Shown: in pieces, positions 1 through 6,359 of the stretch
Layout of the letters: every line of letters starts with the position of its first letter
Numbering within the stretch: the first letter of the stretch is position 1
Source of the DNA: Acidobacteriaceae bacterium
Lineage (GTDB): Bacteria; Acidobacteriota; Terriglobia; Terriglobales; Acidobacteriaceae
Assembly (NCBI GenBank): GCA_003139975.1
Contig: PLHN01000370.1
Location: 1-7,603, forward strand
Reading direction: 5' to 3'
DNA: 7,603 bases
Position numbers and translations under genes: made by a program
The notes under the pieces: generated by a model
What the model saw: the letters and a program-made list of their open reading frames with translations, nothing else
Databases searched by the model: none
Told to the model about the DNA's origin: nothing

Positions 1-978
1 TGGAACTTCCCCTTCTGGCAGGTGTTTCGCTTCATCGCGCCTTCGCTCATGGCGGGCAACGTCGGATTGCTTAAGCACGCATCGAACGTTCCGCAATGCG
101 CGCTCAAGATTGAGGAAATTGTCCGCCGCGCCGGCTTTCCCGAAGGCGTCTTCCAGACGTTGCTGATCGGCGCCGGTCCGGTGGATGGCATGCTCAACGA
201 TCCGCGCATCGTCGCCGCCACGCTCACCGGCAGCGAGCAGGCCGGCATTCAGGTAGGCATTTCGGCGGCCAAGCGCATCAAGAAAGTTGTGCTCGAACTA
301 GGCGGCAGTGATCCCTTCGTTGTGATGCGCAGCGCCGATCTCGAGGCTGCTGTGTCCACCGCCGTCGATGCGCGCATTCAAAACAACGGCCAGTCCTGCA
401 TCGCGGCCAAGCGTTTCATCGTCGCCGAAGAAATCGGCGACGAATTCGAGCGCAAGTTCGTCAGCAAGATGCAATCGCTGCGCATCGGCGACCCGTTCGA
501 CGACGCCACCCAGCTAGGTCCGCTCGCCAACGCCGAGGCCGTAACCACTCTCGATGCGGACGTGAAAAAGACCATTGCCGCCGGCGCTCGCGTGCTCACC
601 GGCGGCCATCCGCTTAATCGGCCCGGCAGCTTCTATGCTCCCACCGTGCTCACCGACATCCCAAAAGATTCGCCCGCCTACAAAGAAGAATTCTTCGGCC
701 CGGTGGCGTCCATCTTCCGCGTCAAAGATATCGACCAAGCCATCGCCCTCGCCAACGACAGCCGCTTCGGTTTAGGAGCAAGCGCGTGGACCAAAGACCC
801 AGCCGAAACCGAGAGGTTCATCAACGAGCTCGAAGCCGGAATGGTCTTCATCAATAAAATGGTCGCCTCCGATCCGCGCGTCCCCTTCGGCGGAGTAAAA
901 GCCTCGGGTCACGGCCGCGAACTGGCTGTAAACGGCATCCGCGAATTCGTAAATATCAAAACCGTATGGATCCAGTAA
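1..978 (+). CDS. NAD(P)-dependent succinate-semialdehyde dehydrogenase-like aldehyde dehydrogenase (5' truncated by window edge)
   Basis: The ALDH superfamily oxidises aldehydes to acids with NAD(P)+. This protein most resembles the roughly 460-residue Sad/YneI-GabD group, which converts succinate semialdehyde to succinate in the cytoplasm. The frame is open from base 1 and begins WNFPFWQVFRF, so about 130 N-terminal residues lie outside the window; the GTG at 22 is internal, not a start. All three catalytic elements are visible: the oxyanion Asn in WNFP (bases 4-6), the general base Glu in ELGGSDP (295-297) and the nucleophile Cys in NNGQSC (397-399). The C-terminal FGGVKASGHGREL and GIREFVNIKTVW stretches are typical of this group. 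The gene ends with TAA, and pyrR follows about 230 bases later behind its own promoter, so the two are probably not co-transcribed. The family is certain. The substrate is inferred from sequence likeness, and other short-chain semialdehydes are possible. Confidence 0.93.
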   Translation, partial: WNFPFWQVFRFIAPSLMAGNVGLLKHASNVPQCALKIEEIVRRAGFPEGVFQTLLIGAGPVDGMLNDPRIVAATLTGSEQAGIQVGISAAKRIKKVVLELGGSDPFVVMRSADLEAAVSTAVDARIQNNGQSCIAAKRFIVAEEIGDEFERKFVSKMQSLRIGDPFDDATQLGPLANAEAVTTLDADVKKTIAAGARVLTGGHPLNRPGSFYAPTVLTDIPKDSPAYKEEFFGPVASIFRVKDIDQAIALANDSRFGLGASAWTKDPAETERFINELEAGMVFINKMVASDPRVPFGGVKASGHGRELAVNGIREFVNIKTVWIQ

Positions 979-1030
979 GTCGAAAGCTCTGGATTCGGGC
1001 GGCGTAGCAGCTGAATCGCATGTGCTTTTG

Positions 1031-1136
1031 GGTGGCGCAGCGGCGACTGCTGCGCAAAGTGGCGTGTTATGCACGCGGCTTTAGCCGCTGCGGTGAAACT
1101 GCGGCGAGAGGGGAAGGGCACGCCCTTGACCTCCCC
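1031..1136. other. Cluster of short hairpins in the ALDH-pyrR spacer
   Basis: Four inverted repeats lie nearly end to end. GCGCAGC/GCTGCGC pairs 1035-1041 with 1049-1055. GCGTG/CACGC pairs 1062-1066 with 1072-1076. GCGGCT/AGCCGC occupies 1075-1088. GAGG..AAGGG/CCCTT..CCTC spans 1108-1133 with a 2x2 internal mismatch and a CACG loop. The arm GCCGC at 1084-1088 can instead pair with GCGGC at 1101-1105, so alternative folds are possible. No T-tract follows any stem, so these are not classical intrinsic terminators. They could be REP-like intergenic palindromes or an RNA processing or 3'-end structure for the upstream dehydrogenase mRNA. The last stem overlaps the proposed pyrR -35 box. Pairing is read by eye; function is unknown. 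Confidence 0.5.
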
Positions 1137-1155
1137 AACGCCACTCCACTACATT
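1126..1155 (+). promoter_or_regulatory. Candidate sigma70 promoter of pyrR
   Basis: TTGACC (1126-1131, five of six matches to the -35 consensus) and TACATT (1150-1155, four of six) are separated by 18 bases. Transcription would start near 1162 and give a leader of about 49 bases before the pyrR ATG. This is a consensus match only. Confidence 0.4.
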
Positions 1156-1210
1156 CGAAAGCCAGCATCATAGACGCACCAATCGCGCGTCAAATCGAGG
1201 CATTCTTTTC

Positions 1211-1783
1211 ATGACCACAAAAAAGAACACCGATCCCAACACTGGCCTGCGCCAGAAAGCGCAGCTCATGTCGGCGTCCGAGATCGAGCGTACGCTGGTG
1301 CGTCTCGCCCACCAGATTCTGGAGAGAAACGGCGGCGTGGACGGTCTCGGCCTGGTTGGCATCCGCCGCCGCGGCGTCCCGCTCGCAGAGCGCCTGGGCA
1401 AGATCATCCAGCGAGTCGAGAAGAAACCCGTGCCTGTGGGCACGCTCGACATCACCTTTTACCGCGACGATCTTTCCACGCTCGGCCCCAAGCCGGTAGT
1501 CCAACCGGCAAAAATCGGCTTTTCCATCGAGGACAAAAAGATCGTCCTGATCGACGACGTGCTGTACACCGGCCGCACCACGCGCGCCGCGCTCGACGCC
1601 CTGTTCTCGCACGGGCGCCCCAGCCTCGTCCAATTGCTCGTCCTGATCGACCGCGGCCATCGCGAGCTCCCCATCGAAGCCACCTTTACAGGCCGCGCCG
1701 TGCAAACCAGCGACAGCGAAGTAATCGAGGTAAAGCTAACCGAGATCGACGAAGTCGAAAAAGTTCTGCTGATGGAAAGATGA
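1211..1783 (+). CDS. pyrR: PyrR: bifunctional pyrimidine regulator / uracil phosphoribosyltransferase
   Basis: PyrR is a type I phosphoribosyltransferase fold protein. It binds pyr mRNA in a UMP-dependent way to attenuate pyrimidine biosynthesis genes, and it usually also makes UMP from uracil and PRPP. The product is 190 residues, close to the usual 175-190. The PRPP-binding motif is VLIDDVLYTGRTTRAALDAL at about residues 113-132. An N-terminal SEIERTLVRLAHQILERN helix, the GLVGIRRRGVPLAERL loop and the C-terminal VQTSDSEVIEVKLTEID strand are all typical of PyrR. The ATG at 1211 has GAGG ten bases upstream (1197-1200), a loose ribosome binding site. In many bacteria pyrR leads pyrB and pyrC; here the next gene is convergent, so this pyrR is separate from any pyr gene in the window. 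No obvious PyrR-binding loop was recognised in its short leader. The family call is firm; whether it regulates, salvages uracil or does both cannot be read from the sequence. Confidence 0.95.
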   Translation: MTTKKNTDPNTGLRQKAQLMSASEIERTLVRLAHQILERNGGVDGLGLVGIRRRGVPLAERLGKIIQRVEKKPVPVGTLDITFYRDDLSTLGPKPVVQPAKIGFSIEDKKIVLIDDVLYTGRTTRAALDALFSHGRPSLVQLLVLIDRGHRELPIEATFTGRAVQTSDSEVIEVKLTEIDEVEKVLLMER

Positions 1784-1821
1784 GGAGCTATTCAGTCAGA
1801 GGCCAGCAAATGAATCGATCG

Positions 1822-1863
1822 GAGGACGAATCCTCTGTGTTCTCTGTGGCTAAAGGCCCTTTA
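1822..1863. repeat. Convergent-gene spacer with small hairpin, 9-bp tandem repeat and palindrome
   Basis: The 90-base gap between the pyrR and ribokinase stops holds a stem GAGGA/TCCTC with loop CGAA (1822-1835). An imperfect tandem pair follows, TCCTCTGTG and TTCTCTGTG (1831-1848). Last is a tight palindrome TAAAGG-C-CCTTTA (1851-1863). The CTCTGTG-type pair looks like a dispersed intergenic repeat that I recall from several bacterial phyla, but this is from memory and unchecked. No T-tract makes the stem a convincing bidirectional terminator. Confidence 0.4.
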
Positions 1864-1873
1864 CCGCGTTTGG

Positions 1874-2809
1874 TCAGGTCCGCTGCAGCCGCGTCCACTC
1901 CCCCTCAAACCGCGCCCGCTCATAAAACGATTTCTGCGTCCCCACGCCGGTAGTGGAGAGCCCCGCGTACAAATTCGCCCGCCGAGCGGCCTCCAGCTCC
2001 GGCAAACCTTCTCCCAGAAACGTAGCAAAGCTTCCAATAAACGCATCGCCCGCGCCCGTTGAGTCCACGCTCTTCATCGGAAAAGCCGGCACATGCTGCA
2101 TGCCGTCGCTGCCCGCCAGCAGCGCCCCATTCGCCCCCAGCGTGATCAGGACGCGCCGGATGCCGGCCGCCAGTAGCTTCTCCGCGCATCGCTTCGCGTC
2201 GTCCACATTGCGCGCGGGCAGTCCGCTAATTGTCTCGGCCTCGGTCTCGTTGGGGACAAAATAATCCAGCTCGGCCACGGCCTTCAGGTCAATCGGCTGC
2301 GCCGGCGCCGGATTCAGAATGCAGCGAATTCCATTCTTCCGCGCAAACTGAATCGTGTGATACACCGTCTCCAGCGGAATTTCGAATTGCAGCACAATGC
2401 AGTCGGCGCTCTTCAGCATGTCGGCCGCGGCCTCCACGTCCGCTGCTTTTAACGCATCGTTCGCGCCCTTCACCACGATGATCCGGTTCTGTCCCGACGA
2501 CTCCACAAATATGGGAGCCACGCCACTGGAAACCCCGCTCACCTGCCGCACGTGCGTGGCATCAATCCCCAGCTTCTCAAAGTTCTTAATCGTCGCCGGC
2601 CCAAACAGATCATCGCCCACGCGCGCCACCATAAAAACGTCGGCCCCGCAAAGCCGAGCCGCCACCGCCTGGTTCGCGCCCTTCCCGCCAAATCCCAGGT
2701 GAAACTTGTCGCCAAAGATAGTCTCCCCCGGCTTGGGGAAGTGATCGGAGAAGGTAGTCAAATCAACATTGGCGCTGCCTACGACTGCGATCCTCGGACC
2801 TTTTGTCAT
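1874..2809 (-). CDS. rbsK: Ribokinase (PfkB family sugar kinase)
   Basis: Ribokinases phosphorylate D-ribose at O5 with ATP in the cytoplasm and feed it to the pentose phosphate and PRPP pathways; some relatives act on deoxyribose. The 311-residue length is normal (about 300-310). The N-terminus IAVVGSANVDL is the first strand of the fold. PfkB signature 1 is GFGGKGANQAVAARL near residues 40-54, with the GGKGANQ sugar-binding loop. ILNPAPAQP and VPNETEAE are typical mid-protein ribokinase motifs. Signature 2, VDSTGAGDAFIGSF near residues 248-261, holds the anion hole and the catalytic Asp of GAGDAF. The ATG at 2809 has AAGG seven bases upstream and lies about 59 bases downstream of a good promoter. 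No rbs transporter or rbsD is visible, so the gene is probably monocistronic. Deoxyribokinase is the main alternative substrate assignment. Confidence 0.92.
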   Translation of the reverse strand: MTKGPRIAVVGSANVDLTTFSDHFPKPGETIFGDKFHLGFGGKGANQAVAARLCGADVFMVARVGDDLFGPATIKNFEKLGIDATHVRQVSGVSSGVAPIFVESSGQNRIIVVKGANDALKAADVEAAADMLKSADCIVLQFEIPLETVYHTIQFARKNGIRCILNPAPAQPIDLKAVAELDYFVPNETEAETISGLPARNVDDAKRCAEKLLAAGIRRVLITLGANGALLAGSDGMQHVPAFPMKSVDSTGAGDAFIGSFATFLGEGLPELEAARRANLYAGLSTTGVGTQKSFYERARFEGEWTRLQRT

Positions 2810-2810
2810 T

Positions 2811-2850
2811 TTCGCCTTAGTTCTCGCTTACTTCTCTCGCTTAGGGCGAG
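2811..2850 (-). repeat. Three short repeats and a hairpin in the ribokinase 5' leader
   Basis: Read on the - strand, the leader carries CTAAGCGAGA, GTAAGCGAGA and CTAAGGCGA. Their cores on the + strand sit at about 2838, 2825 and 2813, a spacing of 12-13 bases. The copy nearest the gene contains the AAGG ribosome binding site. The copy farthest from the gene also forms a stem, CTCGC/GCGAG (2836-2840 with 2846-2850). The spacing and placement would suit a regulator-binding array or a leader that modulates translation, but function is unproven. Confidence 0.45.
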
Positions 2851-2874
2851 GGCAAATCTCCCACGGGAAGGCTG

Positions 2875-2903
2875 AGTCTATTCACCATGAGACAGGGTGT
2901 CAA
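2875..2903 (-). promoter_or_regulatory. Sigma70-type promoter of the ribokinase gene
   Basis: On the - strand a perfect TTGACA (2898-2903) is followed after 17 bases by TAGACT (2875-2880, four of six matches to TATAAT). The expected start site is near 2868, giving a leader of about 59 bases to the ATG at 2809. Spacing is optimal and the orientation is right, so this is the best promoter in the window by consensus. Confidence 0.6.
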
Positions 2904-2990
2904 CCTGGGGGGCGGGGTTCGAGAGCCGGCAGCAAACTGGTTGCACGGCGCACATTCAGAGCAACTCGGGAAGTGGGGCGCCCGGCCTCT

Positions 2991-4727
2991 CTACTCCACT
3001 TTCAACGGTGCGGCAACCGAGCCGACGCGCCCGCTGAGGTCGTCCCGAGCGACAAAGCGGACCGTATACTCGCCCGGCGCAAGATCGAGAGCACCCCTGT
3101 AGCCGATGCCCTTTTCACGTATCAACGCCAGGTTGTCGGGGTTTGGATGAATGTCGATGCTTTGGCCACTCGGGTTATCGACTTGTTTGCCTTCGGGCGT
3201 TTTGGCCAACGCATAAAATTCCAGCGCAATATGATTATTGTCGGCGGCGTTGATCAGGGAAGTGTCCGGAGCGAGATCGACTTTAAAGCGAACACGCTTC
3301 CTGCCCGCTACGTTGCTGGCTTCGACGGTCTCCCACCGGGCCACTATAGACAGCGCGGTATAGTCCAGGGGAGAACTAAGAGCCGAGGCAATGTCGCTGT
3401 CGCGGCTGGGTGCGGGGTCAACAGTCGCTTTGGTCACAAAAAAGCCATTCCGTGCACGCACCTCGGCATGATCCCGTTTGACCTTGACTGAGAGTTTGCG
3501 CCAGCCAGCCTTGGTATTGGATCGATCAAGGTAGTAGCCAAGCATGTAATATTCCGACGAATCGCGAACCGCTTCGCGAAAACCATTGACCAGGTCGTTG
3601 GAGTTGTAATAGGCGCGGCCTCCTGAGGCGGCGGCGAATATTTGCATGGTGGCCTGCGTATCTATCTGCTGCCAGCTTGCGTTGCGCGCGTAATTCGTTC
3701 CCGGGTTACGGAGGGAGATTCCTGGCATGTTCGTTTTCAGTCCATTCACGTCCACGGGATAGAGCGCAATGTGCGCATGGTTGAGTAACTGCCATGTATG
3801 CTCGTACATGGGTAGCACATCGGAAAGCGTGTCGCGTCCAGCAGGAGCCAGTTGCATGGTCGTGTCGCTGACGCTGAAAGGAAACCCGCCACCCGCCCAA
3901 ATGAGCGACTTCCGACCCGGAAAGCCGGCCATTGCCTGCGCCACCTGCTGCATTGCCTCGAGCGTATAGGTAATGGCAAGGCGCTGCTGAAAAGACTTAA
4001 CATTCAATTCCACATTTTCCATCATGGTCTGGAGTTTGGCGGCTTCGCTTTGTACTGCCCCGGGATCAACTCCCGCGCTGCCGTCAGGGCTCGCAGTTCC
4101 GGTGACACCTTCAACAACATCGGGCGTGTCGACGAGTTGCGCTGAGGAGTCGCCATTCACCTTGTGCAGTGCGGCAATCAACACACGAGGGTCGGTAGTG
4201 AAGTCATGGATCGTGTGAATACCGCTGCGGGTAAGCGTGAAGAGCCCAACAGGCTCGCGCCGCTCCACCGATTGGGAGAGATACTTAAGCAACCCTTGGC
4301 GGGCATATGCCTGACCCGCAAAGGGCGTGTTGATGAGGTCCAGCACGATCAGAGTGACGCGTCCAAAGGATGCGCCGCCAAGAGAATTGGTGAACTCATT
4401 TGGATCTTTGGGGCGTGATAATGGGTGGCCATCGGTGGTAACTTCCTCGAAGACGGCCACCTGACGTTCTGACCCATTTTCAAGAACAGTGAAATCTTCC
4501 TTCTTCAGTCCAGTAATGTGAACGCCGGATTTGTCCGTAACCAGGGTGGGGATGAGAACGAGTTCAGTGCGCGCAGTGAATTTGATTTCGGTGTCGTTCT
4601 CTTTGTCTCTATCTTTCGCAAAGCCGCAGATACAAAGTGCGAACGCGATAAGTACCACTGAACATTGAACTAACCGCAGATGGCGTAACGTACGGAGAAA
4701 CTTATTGGAGTTCACTGAAAGGTTCAT
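2991..4727 (-). CDS. Exported VWA-domain protein of the acidobacterial VWFA-related family
   Basis: Its role is unknown; VWA domains usually mediate protein-protein contacts. From the ATG at 4727 the product is 578 residues. It has a basic N-region, a hydrophobic core LVQCSVVLIAFALCICGFA and probable type I cleavage after about residue 37, with no good lipobox. Residues about 50-96 (TELVLIPTLVTDKSGVHITG, LKKEDFTVLENG) are the characteristic entry to the TIGR03436 VWFA-related domain. The VWA core runs from about 123 to 400, with GRVTLIVLDLINT at the MIDAS position and further family motifs FPGRKSLIWAGGGF, ALYPVDVNGL, ASGGRAYYNSNDL and YYMLGYY. The MIDAS is degenerate: D130-L-I-N-T instead of DxSxS. 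A C-terminal beta-rich part of about 140 residues follows. The frame is open to an ATG at 4832, but that lies upstream of a perfect -10 box, while 4727 has a good ribosome binding site and restores a normal signal peptide. The gene stands alone. Confidence 0.9.
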   Translation of the reverse strand: MNLSVNSNKFLRTLRHLRLVQCSVVLIAFALCICGFAKDRDKENDTEIKFTARTELVLIPTLVTDKSGVHITGLKKEDFTVLENGSERQVAVFEEVTTDGHPLSRPKDPNEFTNSLGGASFGRVTLIVLDLINTPFAGQAYARQGLLKYLSQSVERREPVGLFTLTRSGIHTIHDFTTDPRVLIAALHKVNGDSSAQLVDTPDVVEGVTGTASPDGSAGVDPGAVQSEAAKLQTMMENVELNVKSFQQRLAITYTLEAMQQVAQAMAGFPGRKSLIWAGGGFPFSVSDTTMQLAPAGRDTLSDVLPMYEHTWQLLNHAHIALYPVDVNGLKTNMPGISLRNPGTNYARNASWQQIDTQATMQIFAAASGGRAYYNSNDLVNGFREAVRDSSEYYMLGYYLDRSNTKAGWRKLSVKVKRDHAEVRARNGFFVTKATVDPAPSRDSDIASALSSPLDYTALSIVARWETVEASNVAGRKRVRFKVDLAPDTSLINAADNNHIALEFYALAKTPEGKQVDNPSGQSIDIHPNPDNLALIREKGIGYRGALDLAPGEYTVRFVARDDLSGRVGSVAAPLKVE

Positions 4728-4732
4728 AAGAG

Positions 4733-4737
4733 ACCTC
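4733..4737 (-). promoter_or_regulatory. Ribosome binding site that fixes the VWA protein start
   Basis: On the - strand GAGGT lies 5 bases before the ATG at 4727. The upstream in-frame ATG at 4832 would precede the likely transcription start, so this site decides the start. Confidence 0.65.
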
Positions 4738-4817
4738 GACCTATCTAAGAACCGAATCGACAATTTACGGGTGCGATGTCGTGAATAGAACATCAAGGTT
4801 GCGCCCGAAGACGGTTC

Positions 4818-4823
4818 ATTATA
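4818..4823 (-). promoter_or_regulatory. -10 element of the VWA gene promoter
   Basis: A perfect TATAAT on the - strand predicts transcription from about 4811 and a leader of about 84 bases. The matching -35 position (about 4841-4846, CTGCGG) is poor, so an activator may be needed or the true promoter may differ. Confidence 0.45.
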
Positions 4824-4851
4824 GTCCACCATAACTGAGGCCGCAGCGATA

Positions 4852-5122
4852 TCAGTTGTTCACCCCATGCTGGACGCACCATCCTAACGTCGCGCTTTTT
4901 GCGACGTCGGGATGGGTATCCCGTAACCGCAAGGGTGGGCGGATTGATAAACACAGAAGCGATCAGGTGTGCGTCAGTCAGGCCGATGCCGAGACTGTAC
5001 AAACGGCGAGCTGCACCGGGATCCAGGCTAGCGCCGGTTCGACAGGCAGGGCAGCGAGTCCATCCAGAAGCGGGTTGAGGCTCTCCCGGTGTTTTTACGG
5101 TCAGGACCAAACTGACGCTCGC
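4852..5122 (-). pseudogene. Decayed VapC-like PIN-domain toxin remnant
   Basis: Intact VapC toxins are roughly 130-residue ribonucleases. Three consecutive - strand stretches match VapC consensus in the right order and at nearly the right distances but in two frames. KHRESLNPLLDGLAALPV (5094-5041) resembles the LxxR..VLxLLxxLP segment. RRLYSLGIGLTDAHLIAS (5008-4955) resembles the RRLYGRGIGxVDAHLLAS segment with the third PIN acid in DAHL. LRLRDTHPDVAKSATLGW (4932-4879) resembles the LWTRDxRLxxVAxxLG segment with the final RD. The first and third are in the same frame and the second is not, so at least two indels occurred. The gap before RRLY is about 13 bases shorter than in typical VapC. The frame ends at TGA 4852-4854. 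The N-terminal DTSVW-type segment and a partner vapB were not recognised. Consensus is recalled, not aligned. Confidence 0.62.
4879..4915. other. Strong interrupted inverted repeat inside the vapC remnant
   Basis: CCATCC (4879-4884) pairs with GGATGG (4910-4915) and ACGTCGC (4887-4893) with GCGACGT (4901-4907). Thirteen pairs surround a 2x2 mismatch, and the loop is GCTTTTT. There is no T-tract after the stem on either strand. It lies about 55 bases upstream of the VWA -10 box, so it could act as a terminator-like structure, a protein-binding site, or merely a chance palindrome in the dead gene. Confidence 0.45.
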
Positions 5123-5569
5123 GGCGTGGCGCCACATTGAGCACATTGACCGTGACGTTCAGACCACCGTCTCGCCGACTGGCCGTAGCCGCCGGCGCAT
5201 CGGCGTCAATTGTTCTCGATAAGGTCAGGCGTTGCGTCCTGCCGCCCACGTCCGCCATACAGAGCACCTGAATGCGAACTGGGTCGTGCGCTGCCATGGT
5301 CGGCTCTATAAGAACCTCTTCGTTGCATCCCATGTTTTCCAATATCGGTGCTCCGACTTCCTTTCTACACGCGGAGACCAGCCCGGGAAAGTTACGGACG
5401 TCTCGACTGCCGGGTTACGGCCGGCCATGCACGGCCGCAGCAATCGCAGTTCTCAATCGCTGATCCCGATGCTGCAAACCGACCGCCGGCTCTTCGTAAA
5501 CCTGGGACGGCAAAATAACTGCATCGCCGGCAACCACAGAAGAATCAGACGATTCGTGTCGAACCGCGC
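5123..5569. other. Long non-coding stretch upstream of the hydrolase gene, nothing recognised
   Basis: About 450 bases contain open frames on both strands, but none has a recognisable family, ribosome binding site or consistent coding character. One in-frame extension of the hydrolase gene runs up to 5232, but it is low-complexity and Arg-rich and lacks a start signal. A - strand frame ending at 5415 is also unsupported. A CGGCCG-rich palindromic patch lies near 5418-5437. No clear promoter for the hydrolase was found. The region may contain the lost N-terminal end of the vapC remnant and other decayed sequence. Confidence 0.4.
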
Positions 5570-5576
5570 AAGGAGG
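5570..5576 (+). promoter_or_regulatory. Strong ribosome binding site of the exported hydrolase
   Basis: AAGGAGG, a near-perfect Shine-Dalgarno sequence, sits six bases before the ATG at 5583. It fixes the start at the beginning of a signal peptide rather than at the upstream in-frame ATG at 5232. Confidence 0.85.
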
Positions 5577-5582
5577 ATTCTT

Positions 5583-6359
5583 ATGTTTCTGAGCAGGTGC
5601 GCAAGGGGTTTTGCCTACTTCGTTCTGTGTGCCCTTTTCTCTGTCTCAACGATCGTGGCGCAGAGCAGTCCCGTGAAGAACGTTGTGCTCGTGCATGGCG
5701 CCTGGGCAGACGGCTCGGGCTGGAAAGGTGTCTACGACATTCTCGTCAAGGACGGGTATCACGTCAGCATTGTGCAGGAGCCGGAGACTTCCTTCAAAGA
5801 GGATGTCGCCGCAGCGAAGCGCGTCCTTGCTCAACAAGACGGAATGTGCATTCTGGCGGCTCACAGCTACGGAGGAGCGGTTATCACCGAAGCCGGAAAC
5901 GATGCAGCCGTTGCCGGACTCGTGTACATCGCCGCCCACATGCCCGACGCTGGAGAAAGTGAGGCCGACGACGGCAAGCGATTCCCCAGCGACTTAAGCA
6001 AGTCCACCGCGATAAAGAAGACGGCAGACGGCTTCACTTATCTCGATCCCGCGCAATTTCACGAGTACTTTGCCGCCGATCTGCCTGCCGAACAGGCAGC
6101 TTTCATGGCATGGTCACAAGTGCCAAACTTGGCCGAGAATTTGAAAGCCGTCATAACCACCGCGGCTTGGAGAAGTAAACCCAGCTGGATGTTGGTGGCG
6201 GGAGCGGACCGGGCCATCAATCCCGAGATCGAGCGCTGGTACGCCAAACGGGCCAACAGTCACACGGTCGAAGTCGCAGGTGCCAGTCACAGTGTCTACG
6301 TCTCCCGACCGAAGGAGGTTGCCGCGCTGATCGAGGAAGCTGCATCGCAGGCGCGGTAG
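5583..6359 (+). CDS. Exported alpha/beta-fold hydrolase (esterase-like)
   Basis: The product is a 258-residue alpha/beta hydrolase of the AB_hydrolase_6 kind, a group that includes small-molecule esterases such as EstC- and salicylate-esterase-like enzymes. It probably acts on an ester in the periplasm. Residues 1-26 form a signal peptide: RCAR, then a hydrophobic FAYFVLCALFSVSTIVA, with cleavage before Q27. VLVHGAWADGSGW (35-47) holds the oxyanion-hole HG motif. The nucleophile elbow is AHSYGG with Ser95; the usual first Gly of GxSxG is Ala93. The likely acid is Asp209 in AGADRAINPE and the base His236 in GASHSVYVS. The residues between about 119 and 190 form a short cap. The gene has an excellent ribosome binding site and ends 8 bases from the convergent ALDH gene. 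An export signal is the odd point, because many close family members are cytoplasmic. The substrate cannot be deduced. Confidence 0.9.
   Translation: MFLSRCARGFAYFVLCALFSVSTIVAQSSPVKNVVLVHGAWADGSGWKGVYDILVKDGYHVSIVQEPETSFKEDVAAAKRVLAQQDGMCILAAHSYGGAVITEAGNDAAVAGLVYIAAHMPDAGESEADDGKRFPSDLSKSTAIKKTADGFTYLDPAQFHEYFAADLPAEQAAFMAWSQVPNLAENLKAVITTAAWRSKPSWMLVAGADRAINPEIERWYAKRANSHTVEVAGASHSVYVSRPKEVAALIEEAASQAR

Noticed and set aside
1162..1210. PyrR-responsive attenuator in the pyrR leader
   Set aside because: No terminator hairpin with a T-run and no recognisable PyrR-binding loop were seen in the short leader.
1190..1705. Long - strand open frame (171 codons) opposite pyrR
   Set aside because: It is antisense to a confidently identified gene, has no recognisable family, and arises from G+C-rich codon bias.
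2769..3491. Long + strand open frame (240 codons) opposite the VWA and ribokinase genes
   Set aside because: It overlaps the 5' end of one confident gene and the 3' end of another and has no family features, so it is a shadow frame.
4728..4832. Upstream ATG at 4832 as the VWA protein start
   Set aside because: It lies upstream of the perfect -10 box, puts 35 odd residues before the signal peptide and has no ribosome binding site as good as that at 4733-4737.
5123..5342. vapB antitoxin remnant (RTIDADAP-like stretch on the - strand)
   Set aside because: It resembles antitoxin N-termini only over a few residues and lies where the toxin N-terminus should be, so the match is too weak to call.
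5415..5580. - strand open frame reading DAVILPSQVYEEPAV and ending in HGRP
   Set aside because: It has no start signal or recognised family and overlaps the hydrolase ribosome binding site region. It could be decayed coding DNA, but nothing supports that.
5232..5582. N-terminal extension of the hydrolase by 117 codons
   Set aside because: The extension is Arg-rich and unlike any family. The AAGGAGG at 5570 and the signal peptide at 5583 mark the real start.
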